Part shown: positions 12,283 through 23,550 of the stretch, in pieces
Position numbering within the stretch: position 1 is the first letter of the stretch
Layout: each line of letters begins with the position of its first letter
Assembly (NCBI GenBank): GCA_051453625.1
Contig: JBOZIK010000001.1
Coordinates: forward strand, 282,465,693-282,529,692
Direction: 5' to 3'
DNA: 64,000 nt
DNA from: Welwitschia mirabilis
Lineage: Eukaryota > Gnetophyta > Gnetopsida > Welwitschiales
Notes under the pieces: model-generated
Databases searched by the model: none
Seen by the model: only the letters and a program-made list of their open reading frames with translations
Told to the model about the DNA's origin: nothing
Made by a program: the position numbers and the translations under genes

Positions 12283-12662
12283 AGTTTACTTCTAAGTGTT
12301 GGTAAGAATTACAAATGGGTTTAGGAATCAAGTTAAATATAAGCACTACATTTTATCCTCCAATAGATGGTCAAGCAAAAAAAGTTAATCAAATTTTAGA
12401 AGATAATCTTAAAGCATGTACTATAGATAATTCTAAGAGCTAGAAAGAGTACCTACCATTAGTATAATTTGCATATAATAATAGTTATCAGAGTTTAATT
12501 CAAATGGCTTCATTTGAAGCTTTATATGATAGGAAGTGTAGAGCACCTACTTCATGGATATACCCTAAAGAAATATTGATGATACGACTAAAATGTTACA
12601 ATAAATAGAAAGTAAAATGAGGATCATTAAAAATATACTTAAAGAAGCAGCANNNNNNNNNN

Positions 12663-13082
12663 AAACAAAAAAAAAGTATGTAGACTATCAAACAAGATAT
12701 CTTGAGTTTAAAATAGATGATCATGTATTTATTAAAGTATCACTAATGAAATCAATAATAAGAGGAGTTAAGAGATCAAAATTAGCTCCTTGATTCATTA
12801 GACTAGTTGAAATATTAGAAAGAATTGGACCTATTGCATACAAGATTGCTCTGTCCCCTCAATTATTGCACATGCAAAATGTTTTCCATGTAGGTATGCT
12901 CATGTGTTATAAAACTATATTGTTAAACTATAGAAAATCCAGAAGCAATGATGGACCAATGAACTATCAATTTACAAAGTAGGAAGATCCATCAAGTAAA
13001 GATTAAGTGGAGTAATCATAGTCTTAATGAAGCTATTTGGGAGCTAGAGGAAGTAATGAAAAATTAATACCTAAACATTTTA
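12663..13082 (+). pseudogene. Gypsy-1 integrase C-terminus and chromodomain-like tail
   Basis: In one frame: KKSYVDYQTRYLEFKIDDHV, FIKVSLMKS, LAP then a stop, FIRLVEILERIGPIAYKIAL, SPQLLHMQNVFHVGML. This is the GPY/F-type module of chromovirus integrases. It is followed in another frame by WSNHSLNEAIWELEEVMKN (about 13005-13064), the W-x-N-x-S-x-x-E-A-x-W-E signature of the Tekay/Del C-terminal chromodomain, which is thought to direct insertion to heterochromatin. A 10-N run (12653-12662) precedes it. Confidence 0.85.
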
Positions 13083-13149
13083 GACCTTATAATATGTAAT
13101 TATGTGTTCTTAAGCTTTTTATGTATCTTGATTCCTAGGAGTAAACTAA

Positions 13150-13165
13150 TCTAAGTATGGAAGAA
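13150..13165 (+). promoter_or_regulatory. Gypsy-1 polypurine tract (degenerate)
   Basis: The purine-biased stretch AAGTATGGAAGAA directly abuts the 3' LTR start at 13166, where the plus-strand primer of reverse transcription is expected. Two pyrimidines interrupt it. Confidence 0.6.
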
Positions 13166-16100
13166 TATCATATCTCATATTTTTTAAACCTTATTTACTT
13201 GAATAATAAGTATGTTAAAATTTTAATCAAATGAATAATTATCCTTATTTAAGTTCCTTATTAAATAAGATGTCATTTAAAAATTAAGCTTAGTTTTAAC
13301 CTTTATAATTTGCCATGAAAATGATAAAAATTATGTTAAAACATCTTTATGAGAAAATCTATTCAAACATTTAAAATTATATAATCTTATTATGTGAGGA
13401 ATTAAAATCACATAATAACATAATTGAAAGTTTTAAGAGGACATAATAATATATTTTACATTTTTTTTACTCATTTAGATTCTTGTAAATATGATAAATG
13501 TACTATATTGTAAATAAATATTTTCTTCTTTGTGGTATGTGATTGATAGATTTTACGTATTTGAAATAAATGAGCATTTGAACAAGTACATGCACTCTTA
13601 TCTAGAACTAAGAATGATAAATGAGTATATTTAATCCACCATGCTTTCGTTCATAGCATACTCATTGCTTTATTCATTGGAATTGAAGAGTTTCTTTCAT
13701 TGTACCATATGCTAATTTTGAGATTTATGCATTTATTCTTTTGAAGAATGTCTTTAATGAATTCAACTTACTTATGAGCCTATTAATAAATAAAAAAAGC
13801 TAGCATAAGAAAATGATGTATGTAATTAAATTTGCTAATTGAAGTAAGAACATTACTCACCCTAGTTATGTGCATGAGTCATAAATATGATCTCTTTTTG
13901 TAGTTTAATGTCATTTATTATCCATCCCACTTATTAATGCTAAATCATGTGATCTTGTGATCTTGAGCTATTTGCCTTTATTTATCTATATATAGAAATC
14001 CTTTTATCTCTTACAAGAAAAGATACTTTTCTTTTGTCTCATATAAGTGCATTTCTTATCTCCTCCCTCTCTCTTTCTTTCATTCTCTTTATTGTAAAGC
14101 TTGAAGCTTAAAAGCTTGGAGCTTGGAGTTAAGAAACTCTTGATCTTAGATCTTCATCATCTTTAACTATTAAAGTCTTACTAATATTTTTAAGTAAGTT
14201 CCTTACTTTTATTATACATATGATCTTTTTATTCAATTGGAATGATGTGATATTTCATTATGAAACTATTTATTGCTTTTATGCAATTATGTTATAAAAT
14301 ATAATTCTGGCTCCCACCAAGACACTATAGTGAGATATAAGAGGGTTTCTTATGCTTGGTAATGGAGGATTACTAATGGATGATACGCTCTCACTAAGAC
14401 ACTGTAGTGAGATATAAGAGGGTTTCTTGTGCTTGGTGATGGAGGATTACTAATGGATGATCATGGTCAAGTGACTAGGGGCTTTATCCTTAAAAAAAGA
14501 AAAAGAAACTTGGGTATCCATGTTTATTTTAGTATTATTTTTATTTTATCTATTATACATTAGGATCATCTTATTAGGGGCAAAGTCTGATCTTCAAAAT
14601 TTTCTTTAGGTTAGTACTTTTCCATGGAAAATCTTAAGAGTTATAGTAAATATTTTTTTAAATCAATTTTATTTCTCCTTTTATAATGATTTTTTCTCCT
14701 TTCTACAGTTGATTTATCTTTCTATAAGTAATTAGTTAGCATGTCCATTATTTTGCTGATTTACATTATTAATTAAGTAGTCATAGAACTTTGTCATATT
14801 TTTCTTATGGTGAAGACTAAATTTCCAAAATAGAGGCATAGGATAAAAACACTATATCTTATTAATTAATAGGTATAACTAGTAAAATTATTTATGTAAG
14901 TCTAGGATTGTATTATTGACATGAAAATATAAAAATAATACTTTTTATAAAGGATAATTATTTTTAAAAAAATTACCTATTAAAATATGTTAAAAATAAA
15001 TATTAAAAATAGTAAGCAAGTAATATATGTTTTTGTACCTATTTGTTAGTATAATTACAAACTTGAGCATTCTACATTGTACGAACTTAAATAATCTTTC
15101 CAAAACATCTTGTATCATTTAAAAACTCAAAGTATTTTGAAAGTTATAGTCATTTTAGCGTAGTGTGGTAGGACTGTAATTTTAGAAAATTTGATGGTTT
15201 TTAGCCTTAAATGATAATGTTAGAAATAATACTTTTAAAATTCTACAATAGTTTAAGTTAGATATTGAGGAACCTATTATTGTCTACATTTTTTTTTTAT
15301 AATGAATTAATTATTCATTTATAACTATGATGTCTCCTTAGAACCCAAAATGTTATAATTAATGTTAAAAATTATAAAAAAATTATTACACAAAATTTTA
15401 TAAGAAATTGAGTACATAAAATGTATTTCTATTAGTAGATTTAAGTGAAATTACCTATAAATGGTATTTAATTATATAAATACCTCTTTTACCCTTTTTA
15501 TTTAGCATACTTTGAATGTGGATTCTTATAAGCATTTTCACCTTAGTAGTTTAAATGACATAAGTAGTCTCTAGCTTATTACTTATTTTCATTGACTTAT
15601 AATATAGCCATATGAAATCTTGGATAAATATGTATATCTTAATAATTATGCTTGAGCTATACTTTCTTTTATTCACCTTGTTTGCACTAATCCATGAAGA
15701 TTGTTATATGAGCATAGAAGAATGTTTTTAGAATTGGCATAGCTCCAGGCATGTTTTAGTTAATACATTATTTTATATTTTTATTATTATTTAAAAAATA
15801 AAAAAATATTTTTTTATTTAAATACAAAAGAAAAGAAAATTTTTTTCCTTTATCTAGATTTTTATTATTATAATCTTGGAAAAAGAAATGTTCTTGTATG
15901 CTTGATTTCTTTTTTATGGATGTTTCTATAAAATAAACTAAATGATAATTATAATTATTATAACTAGATAAATAATTCATTAAATATTTACATTAGTTAG
16001 AATTATTTTCATTCATTTGTATGGTATATTCATCAAATAGGACTAAATCAAGATAATTCTAATAATGTTCATTCCCATACTGGGATTTCATTACTAAGGC

Positions 16101-16781
16101 AAGTTGAATTGCATTTTTATTATAATACCCTTTAATCATCAATCTTCTATCCTACCCATGATGAACTTACTTCAACTTAATACATTAATCCATTAATGTC
16201 GATGGATCATGTTGCATCATCTAAAGATGCTTCAAGGAAATGAGGATCATCTATAAGTATGCATCCACCTTATGTACTACTTGTCACCTATATTAGGGGT
16301 ATATTAACATGAAGTAAAATCCTATGGAATTAAGTCTAGTCATGTTTATATAGTTTAGAACCTAAATTAGAACCAACTGATATCCAAAGGTTGGTCAACT
16401 ATTGAGTTAAAATGCCATTGATTGGAGTTGTAACCTTCTGTTATCTTGATTAGGTATTATTCTTAAAATTTATCTATGTATGTTGATAATAAGTTTACAT
16501 CTCCTTAACTATTCATAAGATATCTTTTATGTGATAAGAAACTAGGAAGAAATAGAGGACACAAACTTATAACATTGCTATTGTTTGTAAACAAAAATAA
16601 CCTAGTAGGTAAATATATGATATTAATATGATTTGTCTTTTCTAGAATATATAAATTTGATTTAAGAAGTAAGTAGAATTTGATCCTAGGTTTTGCTATG
16701 TGTATTAAATAAAAATATTAAAGAATAAAAGAAGGTAAAAAAATAGTGCTTTATTAGGTTGAGATTAAATAGGGTATCACA
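13166..16781 (+). repeat. Gypsy-1 3' LTR
   Basis: Partner of 3236-7811; about 3.6 kb and free of gaps. It ends GGTATCACA at 16781, and the SIRE LTR resumes at 16782. It holds a 77-bp tandem duplication (14310-14463) that is absent from the 5' LTR. The short ORF at 15768-15980 on the minus strand is low-complexity (K, N, Y, F) and not a gene. Confidence 0.88.
14310..14463 (+). repeat. 77-bp tandem duplication in the 3' LTR
   Basis: Two copies, starting at 14310 (GCTCCCACCAAGACACTATAG) and 14387 (GCTCTCACTAAGACACTGTAG), both running to TACTAATGGATGAT. The 5' LTR has one copy at the corresponding places, so the duplication arose after insertion. Confidence 0.88.
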
Positions 16782-17795
16782 GAGACAGTCCAAGAATATA
16801 AGATTCAATAAACACAATATAATAATAAGCCTGAATGATGTAGCTTTAATGAAGATCTTAAGTTCCTTGTTGTTATCATCTTCATGGGAGTAAACAAATG
16901 ATGCAAAAATATGGGATCTAATAAAGAATGATGAAGATACTAAGAGTTCCTTACAAAATGATAGCTTTAATCCTTTGTGAGAAGTTTTAATCGCTCATGT
17001 ATTCTTTGTTATGTATTTGATTTGATCATTTTATTCCTTGAAAGTTTAATCATTGCTTAAGTTTCTTTTGTCATGTTATGCCTTTATACCATTAAAGAGA
17101 AACGAGCTATTTGATCTCAAAAAATAGCCATTGAAACTTTGTATTGATCATGCATTAAATAGAAGCATCTAGGCATTATTTATTTGTAGTTGATGTGAAC
17201 TTTGATTTAAGATGTCTTTAAAATTATAGACATCTACTAATAGTCAGATGTCTTTACCTGGTAGATGCCTTCAGAGAACTTACCTAGAAATTAAACAAAA
17301 TTGGACCATGTAATATCTAGACCTTCATGATCATGAATCTATGATGTAAAAGTTGATAGCTCATATGAAATGTAAAATATTTATTAAAGAATAAAATGAC
17401 TTCATTACCTATTTTAATTTAACATAGACATCTTCAAACCTATAGATGTATCTTATCAAAATTAACTTCAACTTTTAGCATAGTCATATTTGGTAAGATA
17501 GTTATCTTTAAACTGCAACTTGAAAACTGGTACATCATGGATGTCTTTAACCTATAGACATCATCATCATAGATGTCTTGTAATTTTAGATATCTTTTTC
17601 ATAGATGTCTTTCATAGTATAGACGTCTTCATACAATTAATTTTGCATATCAAATTGTAATATTTTTGTGAGATATTATCTTTGAAGATCTTTCATTTAC
17701 TTATGCTATACAGATCTAATTTTCTTTATAATGACTAGCTTACATAATGATAAAAATTATTTGATAAGTTAAATCATTAAAATTACATTTACCCA
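16782..17795 (-). repeat. SIRE-like LTR, right piece (after gypsy insertion)
   Basis: Continues the match to the right-hand LTR: 16788-17130 aligns to 25770-26100 (shared TACTAAGAGTTCCTTA and GTATTTGATTTGATCATT), and 17200-17795 aligns to 26190-26786. It ends near ACCCA, opposite CTAACA at 26786. It contains a dense set of AGACGTCT-derived palindromes. Confidence 0.87.
17210..17628. repeat. Cluster of decayed AGACGTCT palindromes in the LTR
   Basis: The 8-mers AGATGTCT or AGACATCT occur at 17210, 17228, 17246, 17426, 17571 and 17603, near variants at 17263, 17539, 17556 and 17588, and the uncorrupted palindrome AGACGTCT at 17621. AGATGTCT and AGACATCT are the two products of a single CpG deamination of AGACGTCT on either strand. 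The same array in the right LTR keeps AGACGTCT at 26200, where this copy has AGATGTCT (17210). The ACGT core is the kind bound by plant bZIP factors, so a regulatory role in the LTR is possible but unproven. Confidence 0.7.
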
Positions 17796-17796
17796 T

Positions 17797-17813
17797 AATT
17801 AGCCCTTTTTTGA
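17797..17813 (-). promoter_or_regulatory. SIRE-like polypurine tract
   Basis: On the minus strand the bases before the LTR read CAAAAAAGGGCTAATTA. The A6G3 run is a fair polypurine tract and confirms minus orientation, with this LTR as the 3' LTR. Confidence 0.6.
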
Positions 17814-20280
17814 TGGTGTCTAAAACTTGGTAAATTTCATTAGTACAATCTTATTCAATCAACTAAAATTAGATACTTATGTTCAAGGTAGAGAAGTACA
17901 TAAGCTTATTTTGCAATAGTTTTTGATAAAAAATCATAACCACTTGAATAACCATGTAAAGATTAACAAAGCATTAAAACCATTTGATAATATTATTTAA
18001 GAAAATTTACAACTAGTCATAAAAAAATGTGCTTATGGTAATGTACTAATAATAATACTCAGAGCATAACAATAAAATTGAATCAATTAATACATAAATA
18101 AAGATCATGAAAATGTGCCAACTGTCAACATGTAGTAATAACAAAATGTACCAAGTAATAATAATAGAGAAATAAAAAATCATAACAAAAAATGTGTGTT
18201 AAATATCAAGAGTAATCATCAATGAATAATGATGTCACTTAGGAATTTAATCCATCATCTCAGAATTAAGTATTTCATGCCTAATAGGATATTTAAGCTA
18301 CAACTAAATCATCTAAATAATTTGCAACTGATTTACCATTACTTCTTCATTAATGTGCCTGAACTTATTCCCCTTCTTGGATAGCATAGAAAAGGAGCTA
18401 ATGACTTAGAGTAGTATTACTAGTATAATATATGCCTTTGCCTCCTTTGTTATTATCATTTTCACTATCATGGGTGATGAAAGGATGTAGGGTATAAGAT
18501 GAAAAAGATGTAATGATGAAGTATAACACTTACTAAAAGGACACTGATAGGTCTCACCTAGGTCCTCATAGGTCTATTTTTTCATACGTTGATATGTTTA
18601 AGGAGTGATGGATGTCCTAAATAAGTTGGCTATGGTAGTTCCTATAAAGAATGATGATAATTCAATAATAAAAATTAGTGATACATGAAAAGGATCTATG
18701 TGAGGTAGAGGTAATGATGAAACATGCAATGAAGATGGAGATGGTATGTATAATAAATAAGAGGATCTAGGAGATAAAGGAGGCTAAGTAGGGTGATGAA
18801 CTAGAGTATTATAATGTGGCTGATGGAAGATAAGAGGCTAAACATTTGAGCTATCTAATTCTATCCCCTACTATTACCTTTGCTATGATGGACCAAGAGC
18901 CTATTGCTTCCCTTATTCCTATGCCTTCATGAAAGTTTAGTACTCCTCCTGAGACTATGCCTTATCTCCTGATGACTCATCTATAAAATCACTACTATTA
19001 GCTGCTCTATTAGAGTTATAACTTATGCCTTGTGAAGCTTGAGATGCTTTTTCTTCTAATTCTTCCTTTGAATCTATCCATGAAGGGGTCCTCATGGATT
19101 CTCGAATCTATGCTGATGCCTTACCCTCACTAGCTATTCACCTGTGTTTCCTTAATCTTAAAAAATTCTTCCAATGTTATCAACTATCTTTGTTATTTTC
19201 TTTCACGCTTTCTAATATATGAAGAACTATGTGTAGTAATAGAATAAGATCTTTGAACCTATGAAGGCCTTCTGCTTATGCCCTTACTTAGGGATAGTGT
19301 CACTTTCTATTTTTTACTAAATTCAATAAGAGGTTTCTTCTAGCGAGTAAGATTTATTTGAGAAATTGCTATGCTAGCATTACTAATACTTAAACTTAGA
19401 AGATAAGAATAACCCAAAGTTTGACCCTTATAAAATAATTTGATGACATCTATACACAAGACAAAACCTGAAATTATCTTCAAACTAGTAAGTAAATAAA
19501 AATTACTAAAGGTCTGCATTAGTTTACAATAGTTGTAACTACCTCCTCTAACCAAAATGTTGTTGAACATGATCAAACTAAGAATGAAAGCATTTGAAAT
19601 CATATCTTTTCTCTCTATATTTTTTATGAAATTCATTCTAGAATGTCCAAATAAAATATTAATCATGGTTTTCCTTAACACACTAATTGCTCTTATAGTA
19701 AAAATGTCTTTAAATGAATGCACATATTACTCATGGTTTTCCTTAACCTACTAATAGCTCCTAAGGTAAAAATATCTTTAAATTAATGATGCATCTAGAA
19801 AACTAGAAGTAATATTTAATGGAGTATCTTTGATTTGAGTTTGAAAGGTTCTTATGCTATCATCTATCTCAAGGATGTTGGCATAGAATTCCCTCCCCAC
19901 TAGATCTGGTATACTTTAAACTAACTAAATAATCATTTTTCACTTAAGGTAAGTAAAGTAAGTCATAAGTTGATCTTTGTATTGTTTCTAAAATTCAAAT
20001 GTTCTTTCTATAATAATAGAATTTTTTGGTCTAAGTTCTATATCTTCTTGCTACTACCTCATGGTAAAATTAAGGCTCATATTAAGATCTTTGAGCTTCT
20101 AAAGCTTTTTCTTTACCTCTTGACTTTTTTTTAATTATTTTTATAAGATATATAGAAAATTTAACCAAAAATCAACTGAAGAAATAATGGAAAATATGCA
20201 TATGTATAAAAAATAACCCATTCTTACTTGTTTTAAAAATGTCTCATAAATCTAAAACATCTTACTAGAGAAATCTGAGA
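17814..20280 (-). pseudogene. Env-position region of the SIRE-like element
   Basis: The stretch between the RNase H tail and the 3' LTR, where SIRE-type elements carry an extra, env-like ORF. The longest open piece (19340-19723, 127 aa) includes NILVRGGSYNYCK and YKGQTLGYSYLL. This pattern weakly recalls the helical protein found in many plant retroelements and catalogued as putative plant transposon protein. A second fragment near 19020-19110 reads MRTPSWIDSKEELEEKAS. No signal peptide, fusion peptide or membrane anchor is convincing, so envelope function is not claimed. It could also be a different inserted relic. Confidence 0.4.
19661..19796. repeat. 68-bp tandem duplication
   Basis: ATGGTTTTCCTTAAC starts at 19665 and again at 19733, and the units continue in parallel through (A/T)AGTAAAAATGTCTTTAAAT and GGTAAAAATATCTTTAAAT. 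The copies differ at several sites, so the event is not recent. It lies inside the 127-aa open piece at its N-terminal end. Confidence 0.8.
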
Positions 20281-20419
20281 ATATTAGCCCTAAAAAGTAC
20301 TTTAAGAGGACACCTGCTGAGTGGAGACTTGAAAATGAGATTTGGTGATCTCTTTTTAAAACAAAGAGGGTTAAAACCCTAGATTTTGGTACATTTTAAT
20401 TTTTAAAATAGTACAGGAA

Positions 20420-20645
20420 AGATGTCTACTTACTAAAAGATGTCTAAAAAACAAAAATTATAAGTCTATAAAGTTAAAGACATCAGCTATCAAAAATTTT
20501 GCAATACATTTTCCTACTATTAAGACATCTACTTGACTAAAGACATCTATTTTAAGAAATTTAAAAAGTATGTCTGAGCCTTGAAGATATCTATAAACTC
20601 AAGACATCTGCTTTAAAAACATCTACAAAGCTAAAGATATCTTTA
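20420..20645. repeat. Second cluster of AGACGTCT-derived palindromes
   Basis: AGATGTCT at 20420 and 20438, AGACATCA at 20478, AGACATCT at 20523, 20541 and 20602, and AGATATCT at 20585 and 20635. It lies outside the LTR, just 3' of the RNase H tail in the sense of the element. The same 8-mers fill the LTR, so this may be an internal promoter-like copy or a remnant of LTR sequence. Confidence 0.65.
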
Positions 20646-20837
20646 TGATATATGTCTATAAATTAAAGACATTTATAACAAAAGTCTTAGAAATTTCAAA
20701 AAAAAATCTACAACTAATACAAATATAACAAGTACATAATTTAACTTCTACTACATTTAACAGTAATTTTAACTCATATATAAATACAAGGTGAAGTTGA
20801 GATTTACATGATATTACCTTGTTTACTTACCTGATTT

Positions 20838-21560
20838 GACAAGGTCAAATCCTTAAGTTCCTACATAAATTTTTGAAATTTTTAGTACCTATAGATTTTG
20901 TGAATACATCATCAAGTAGATCTTTAGTATATCACATTATGATGTCTTTGTTATGCTTTATGTATTGTATTGAATATTTTTCTTTCTAAGAATTTCCTTG
21001 TCTAATTCCCTTCATGCATACTTCACATATTTAATTATCAATGCCTTTTAACTTAGGAAATCCTCTTACCATTGTTATTGTAGATAAGGTTTTGAGTGAG
21101 TCCTTATTTCCATATCTAATTTTTCTATGTAAAAGCTCTGTATCTCCTATTTTTCTTAATAAATACTTGGTTTTATTATTAAAAATATTTTACAAAGAAG
21201 TAATATAAGCATTTAAATTCCTTATTCCAGCAAATAAAACTTAAGTTGAATTTAATTTTCTAATGACACAATAATCTTTTGTAAAGGTAATCGAAAAATT
21301 TACATCACAAAGTTGATTTACACTTAAAAGCTTGTATTGAAAACATTCTATATAAAGTACATCCTTCACCTCTAGTAGATTACCTCCTTTAATAGTACTA
21401 ATACCTTTGATGGAAGCTTTTGAGTCATCTCCAAAGATCATAATTCCTTTATCTTATTCCATTAATGTAGTGAATTTGGATTAATCTCCAATGATGTACC
21501 TCAAGAATTCACTATTAACATATCAAGCATACTTTTCCTCTTCTCTAAGTGCAATTTGTG
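20838..21560 (-). pseudogene. SIRE-like pol remnant: protease and pre-integrase fused to RNase H tail
   Basis: Reading the minus strand: the protease/pre-integrase block is open from 21441 (MIFGDDSKASIKGIS, then LSVNQLCDVNFSITF), which matches the copia stretch that follows the protease active site. It is followed by a CEVCMKG motif, the second half of the integrase HHCC zinc domain. Only a few codons later (about 20985), in the same frame, comes YTKDLLDDVFTKSIGTKNF, which is the end of copia RNase H (L-A-D-I-F-T-K-x-L in the family). The integrase core, the whole RT and most of RNase H, normally about 3 kb, are missing. A clean internal deletion explains this; the element could only move with enzymes supplied in trans. 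Confidence 0.75.
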
Positions 21561-22179
21561 CTAGAAGTTCTATCTTAGATTTAGGTATCCATACTTTCTT
21601 GATTTATCCTATACAAAACATTATAACATTCTACTAGGCCTCTTAATATTGTTAATATAATACCTATTTTTGAATTTCATTAGATATGTACATTGATAAT
21701 GATCTTTATTATGATAATAATAGTAAATAATATTATTTTTAAATGCTAAATGTTAATAACTTGTCTTATAAATCATATTATTAGTCAAATAGGCTAAATT
21801 GCTAGTTGAAGTTTCATTGGATCCCAAACCACTTTTGTTATCTAAACTTCTATATTGTCCAATCATAATATTTAATGTATCCTTTCCTTGGATAAGGCTT
21901 TTATTAATTTTATTTGAATCTAATAGTTCTTAATTTACATTCTTTAAATCACATGTTAGTCTACTACTCTCATCTTTAAGAGCTAAGTGTTTAGAGGATA
22001 CTCACTACAAGTATTCTTTTCTTATTTATAAGCTTCTTCACGAGTATGGAGTAAGATTTTCATATTTATATGTACCTATTGCAATTTAACAAGTCCTTCA
22101 TAAATTAAATTGTTCCCTTTTTAAAGATCCATACCTATATTGTCTTTACTTTCTGAATTATACCCTTCTTCTATCTCAT

Positions 22180-23350
22180 AATTTTCCTCTTGAAAGTGTA
22201 CAATAGCCATGTAGCAAGGATGAACTTTCTATTTATTAGATGTTTGTAATTTCATTGATTCATCATCATCATCCCATCTTGTGAAATAATATCTTCTTTT
22301 CTTTAGCATTTTGTTTTAATTCCTTTTCTTGCATTCTTTTAGTACTAGGACATCCCAAGATTATATGTTCTTATCCTTTACATACCCAACATTCTACATT
22401 GGAAATATCAAATTTAGAAGAAAAAGAAGTATTACTAGAAGACTTACCTTTAAACTTATCTTTGGATTAAAATCTAGATGATTTTTTGAAGTCTTATCTT
22501 TTGTGGTACTTCCAAGAAATAAATTTATTTACTTTCCTTGTGATGAAAGCAAGTTCCTCATCTACTTCATCATTAGAGTTGTCTTCTTCCTATTCTTTAT
22601 TTATCTTTCCTTTGGAACTTTGTTTGATGCCTTCACTTGCCTTAAGAGAGATGGGTTTTTCTTTTAGGAATACATCTTATATGAGATTCATTTCATATGC
22701 TTTTAGAGAACTTTATAGCTCTTCTATCTTCATGGAGTTAAAATCTATTAACCCTTCCATGGCTGTATTTTTAGGCTTGTATTTAGAGCTTAGAAGCTAA
22801 CTACTTTTTGTATTACCTTTGCTTCTAAAAGACTTTATTTAATATGACATATTGTATTTACAATGTTAAATACTCTTGTGAAGTACTTATAAACTCTTTC
22901 TCCATTGTTTATTTTGAGATTCACAAATTAGTTTATTCATACTAAAAGCATTGACTATTTGACAATAAAAATTCCTTCATATATTCCAATTAGAATGTTT
23001 TAGATCTCTTGTGCCATCTTACAACTCGCTATTATATTGAACTTCTCAATTGTTAGAACTAAATAAAATGCATTTTTGGCTTTATACTCATACCTGAAGG
23101 TAATCTTCTCTTTGTCTTCCCAATATTTTATTTTATTAATCTATTTAATAGTGTTATCTACAGCATCTATTATTGTTTCTGTTGGATCTGTATATTGTTC
23201 TTATATGCTTTATTGTACCTAGAGCTTGAAAGATTATAAGTGCACCCACATCCTCATCTATTAATAGGCATAGTTTATTCCATCAAAGAGTGGAGGTCTG
23301 AAGGATAGCATCCCTTCCCTTATTCATTCAAGGAAGTATTCCTTGTAATA
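22180..23350 (-). pseudogene. SIRE-like gag, copy A
   Basis: Minus-strand gag. Visible in order (high to low coordinate): a UBN2-type capsid region ending KNTAMEGLIDFNSMKIEEL, a linker KGKINKE and DEVDEELAFITRKVNKFI (about 22500-22620), a zinc knuckle reading CWVCKG then a stop, EHIILGCP (about 22345-22400; the C-C-H-C residues remain), then WDDDDES and VHPCYMAIVHFQEENYEIEE (about 22150-22280). The Asp-rich run comes from an ATC repeat. Stops occur at CAG/CAA-like sites. Only about 70 percent or less like copy B by eye. Confidence 0.78.
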
Positions 23351-23357
23351 ATTATCC

Positions 23358-23369
23358 ACTTTAATACCA
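23358..23369 (-). promoter_or_regulatory. PBS of SIRE-like copy A
   Basis: On the minus strand TGGTATTAAAGT, ten bases after the LTR end, resembles TGGTATCAGAGT, the initiator-Met primer site. It adjoins the LTR start TGTTAGAC at 23379. Confidence 0.7.
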
Positions 23370-23378
23370 CTTGAGGAT

Positions 23379-23450
23379 TGTTAGACTTAGATGGAAGGGG
23401 TGAATGAGTTCTACCAAATAAAAATTTTTATCCAAATACAAAATTTAAAG
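23379..23450 (-). repeat. Truncated SIRE-like LTR end at an assembly gap
   Basis: 72 bp starting TGTTAGACTTAG, identical without a mismatch to 25177-25248, then cut by 100 N (23451-23550). It shows that copy A has its own 5' LTR border here, but the perfect identity contrasts with diverged gag sequence next to it. Confidence 0.85.
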
Positions 23451-23550
23451 NNNNNNNNNNNNNNNNNNNNNNNNNNNNNNNNNNNNNNNNNNNNNNNNNN
23501 NNNNNNNNNNNNNNNNNNNNNNNNNNNNNNNNNNNNNNNNNNNNNNNNNN
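23451..23550. other. Assembly gap (100 N)
   Basis: The left side stops 72 bp into an LTR and the right side enters a second gag in its middle, so an unknown length, probably most of an LTR and part of another element, is missing. Confidence 0.95.

Larger units (their letters stand above)
11441..12652 (+). pseudogene. Gypsy-1 integrase remnant, interrupted
   Basis: Integrase. The zinc domain (11441-11611) gives FEFHNPPIADHPRATKMYQN and DIVEFVSRYLNY followed by QVKVEHIK; the HHCC pair survives only in part. The frame then breaks at 11612, where foreign, GC-richer DNA of about 350 bp lies, and resumes at 11963 with DIPKYKWDVICMDFILGLSK, the first catalytic Asp region. After a triplicated stretch (12136-12282) come FYPPIDGQ, EDNLKACTIDN and FAYNNSYQSLIQMASFEAL. 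The second catalytic Asp region (VSDRD-like) is destroyed by the triplication. Confidence 0.85.
3236..16781 (+). mobile_element. Ty3-gypsy chromovirus, Tekay/Del-like, nested in the SIRE LTR
   Basis: A complete but dead element: 5' LTR 3236-7811, PBS 7815-7826, gag, protease, RT, RNase H, integrase with a C-terminal chromodomain-like segment, and 3' LTR 13166-16781. Its borders are fixed twice over: both LTRs begin T-T/A-TCATATCTCATATTTT, and the flanking SIRE LTR is continuous when the element is removed. All reading frames carry several stops and frameshifts. The phrasing of the pol (for example KGFIYSSV and ALSPQLLHMQNVFHVGML) and the terminal EAIWELEEVMKN match the Tekay/Del branch of chromoviruses. 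The LTRs differ at around 15-18 percent of sites by eye, so it inserted long ago, after the SIRE LTR was in place. Confidence 0.9.

Noticed and set aside
12846-12912. Host gene exon in the relatively conserved stretch SPQLLHMQNVFHVGML
   Set aside because: It is the standard gypsy integrase C-terminal module and lies in order with the other pol domains.
19557-19754. Plus-strand open frame of 65 codons
   Set aside because: Lies antisense to the longer 127-codon frame and is partly made by the 68-bp tandem repeat.
20420-20645. The regularly repeated 8-mers as a CRISPR-like array
   Set aside because: The repeats are only 8 bp, unevenly spaced and self-complementary, in plant retroelement DNA; they do not form repeat-spacer units.
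22486-22800. Plus-strand open frame of 104 codons
   Set aside because: It is the antisense of the SIRE-like gag, which reads clearly on the minus strand.
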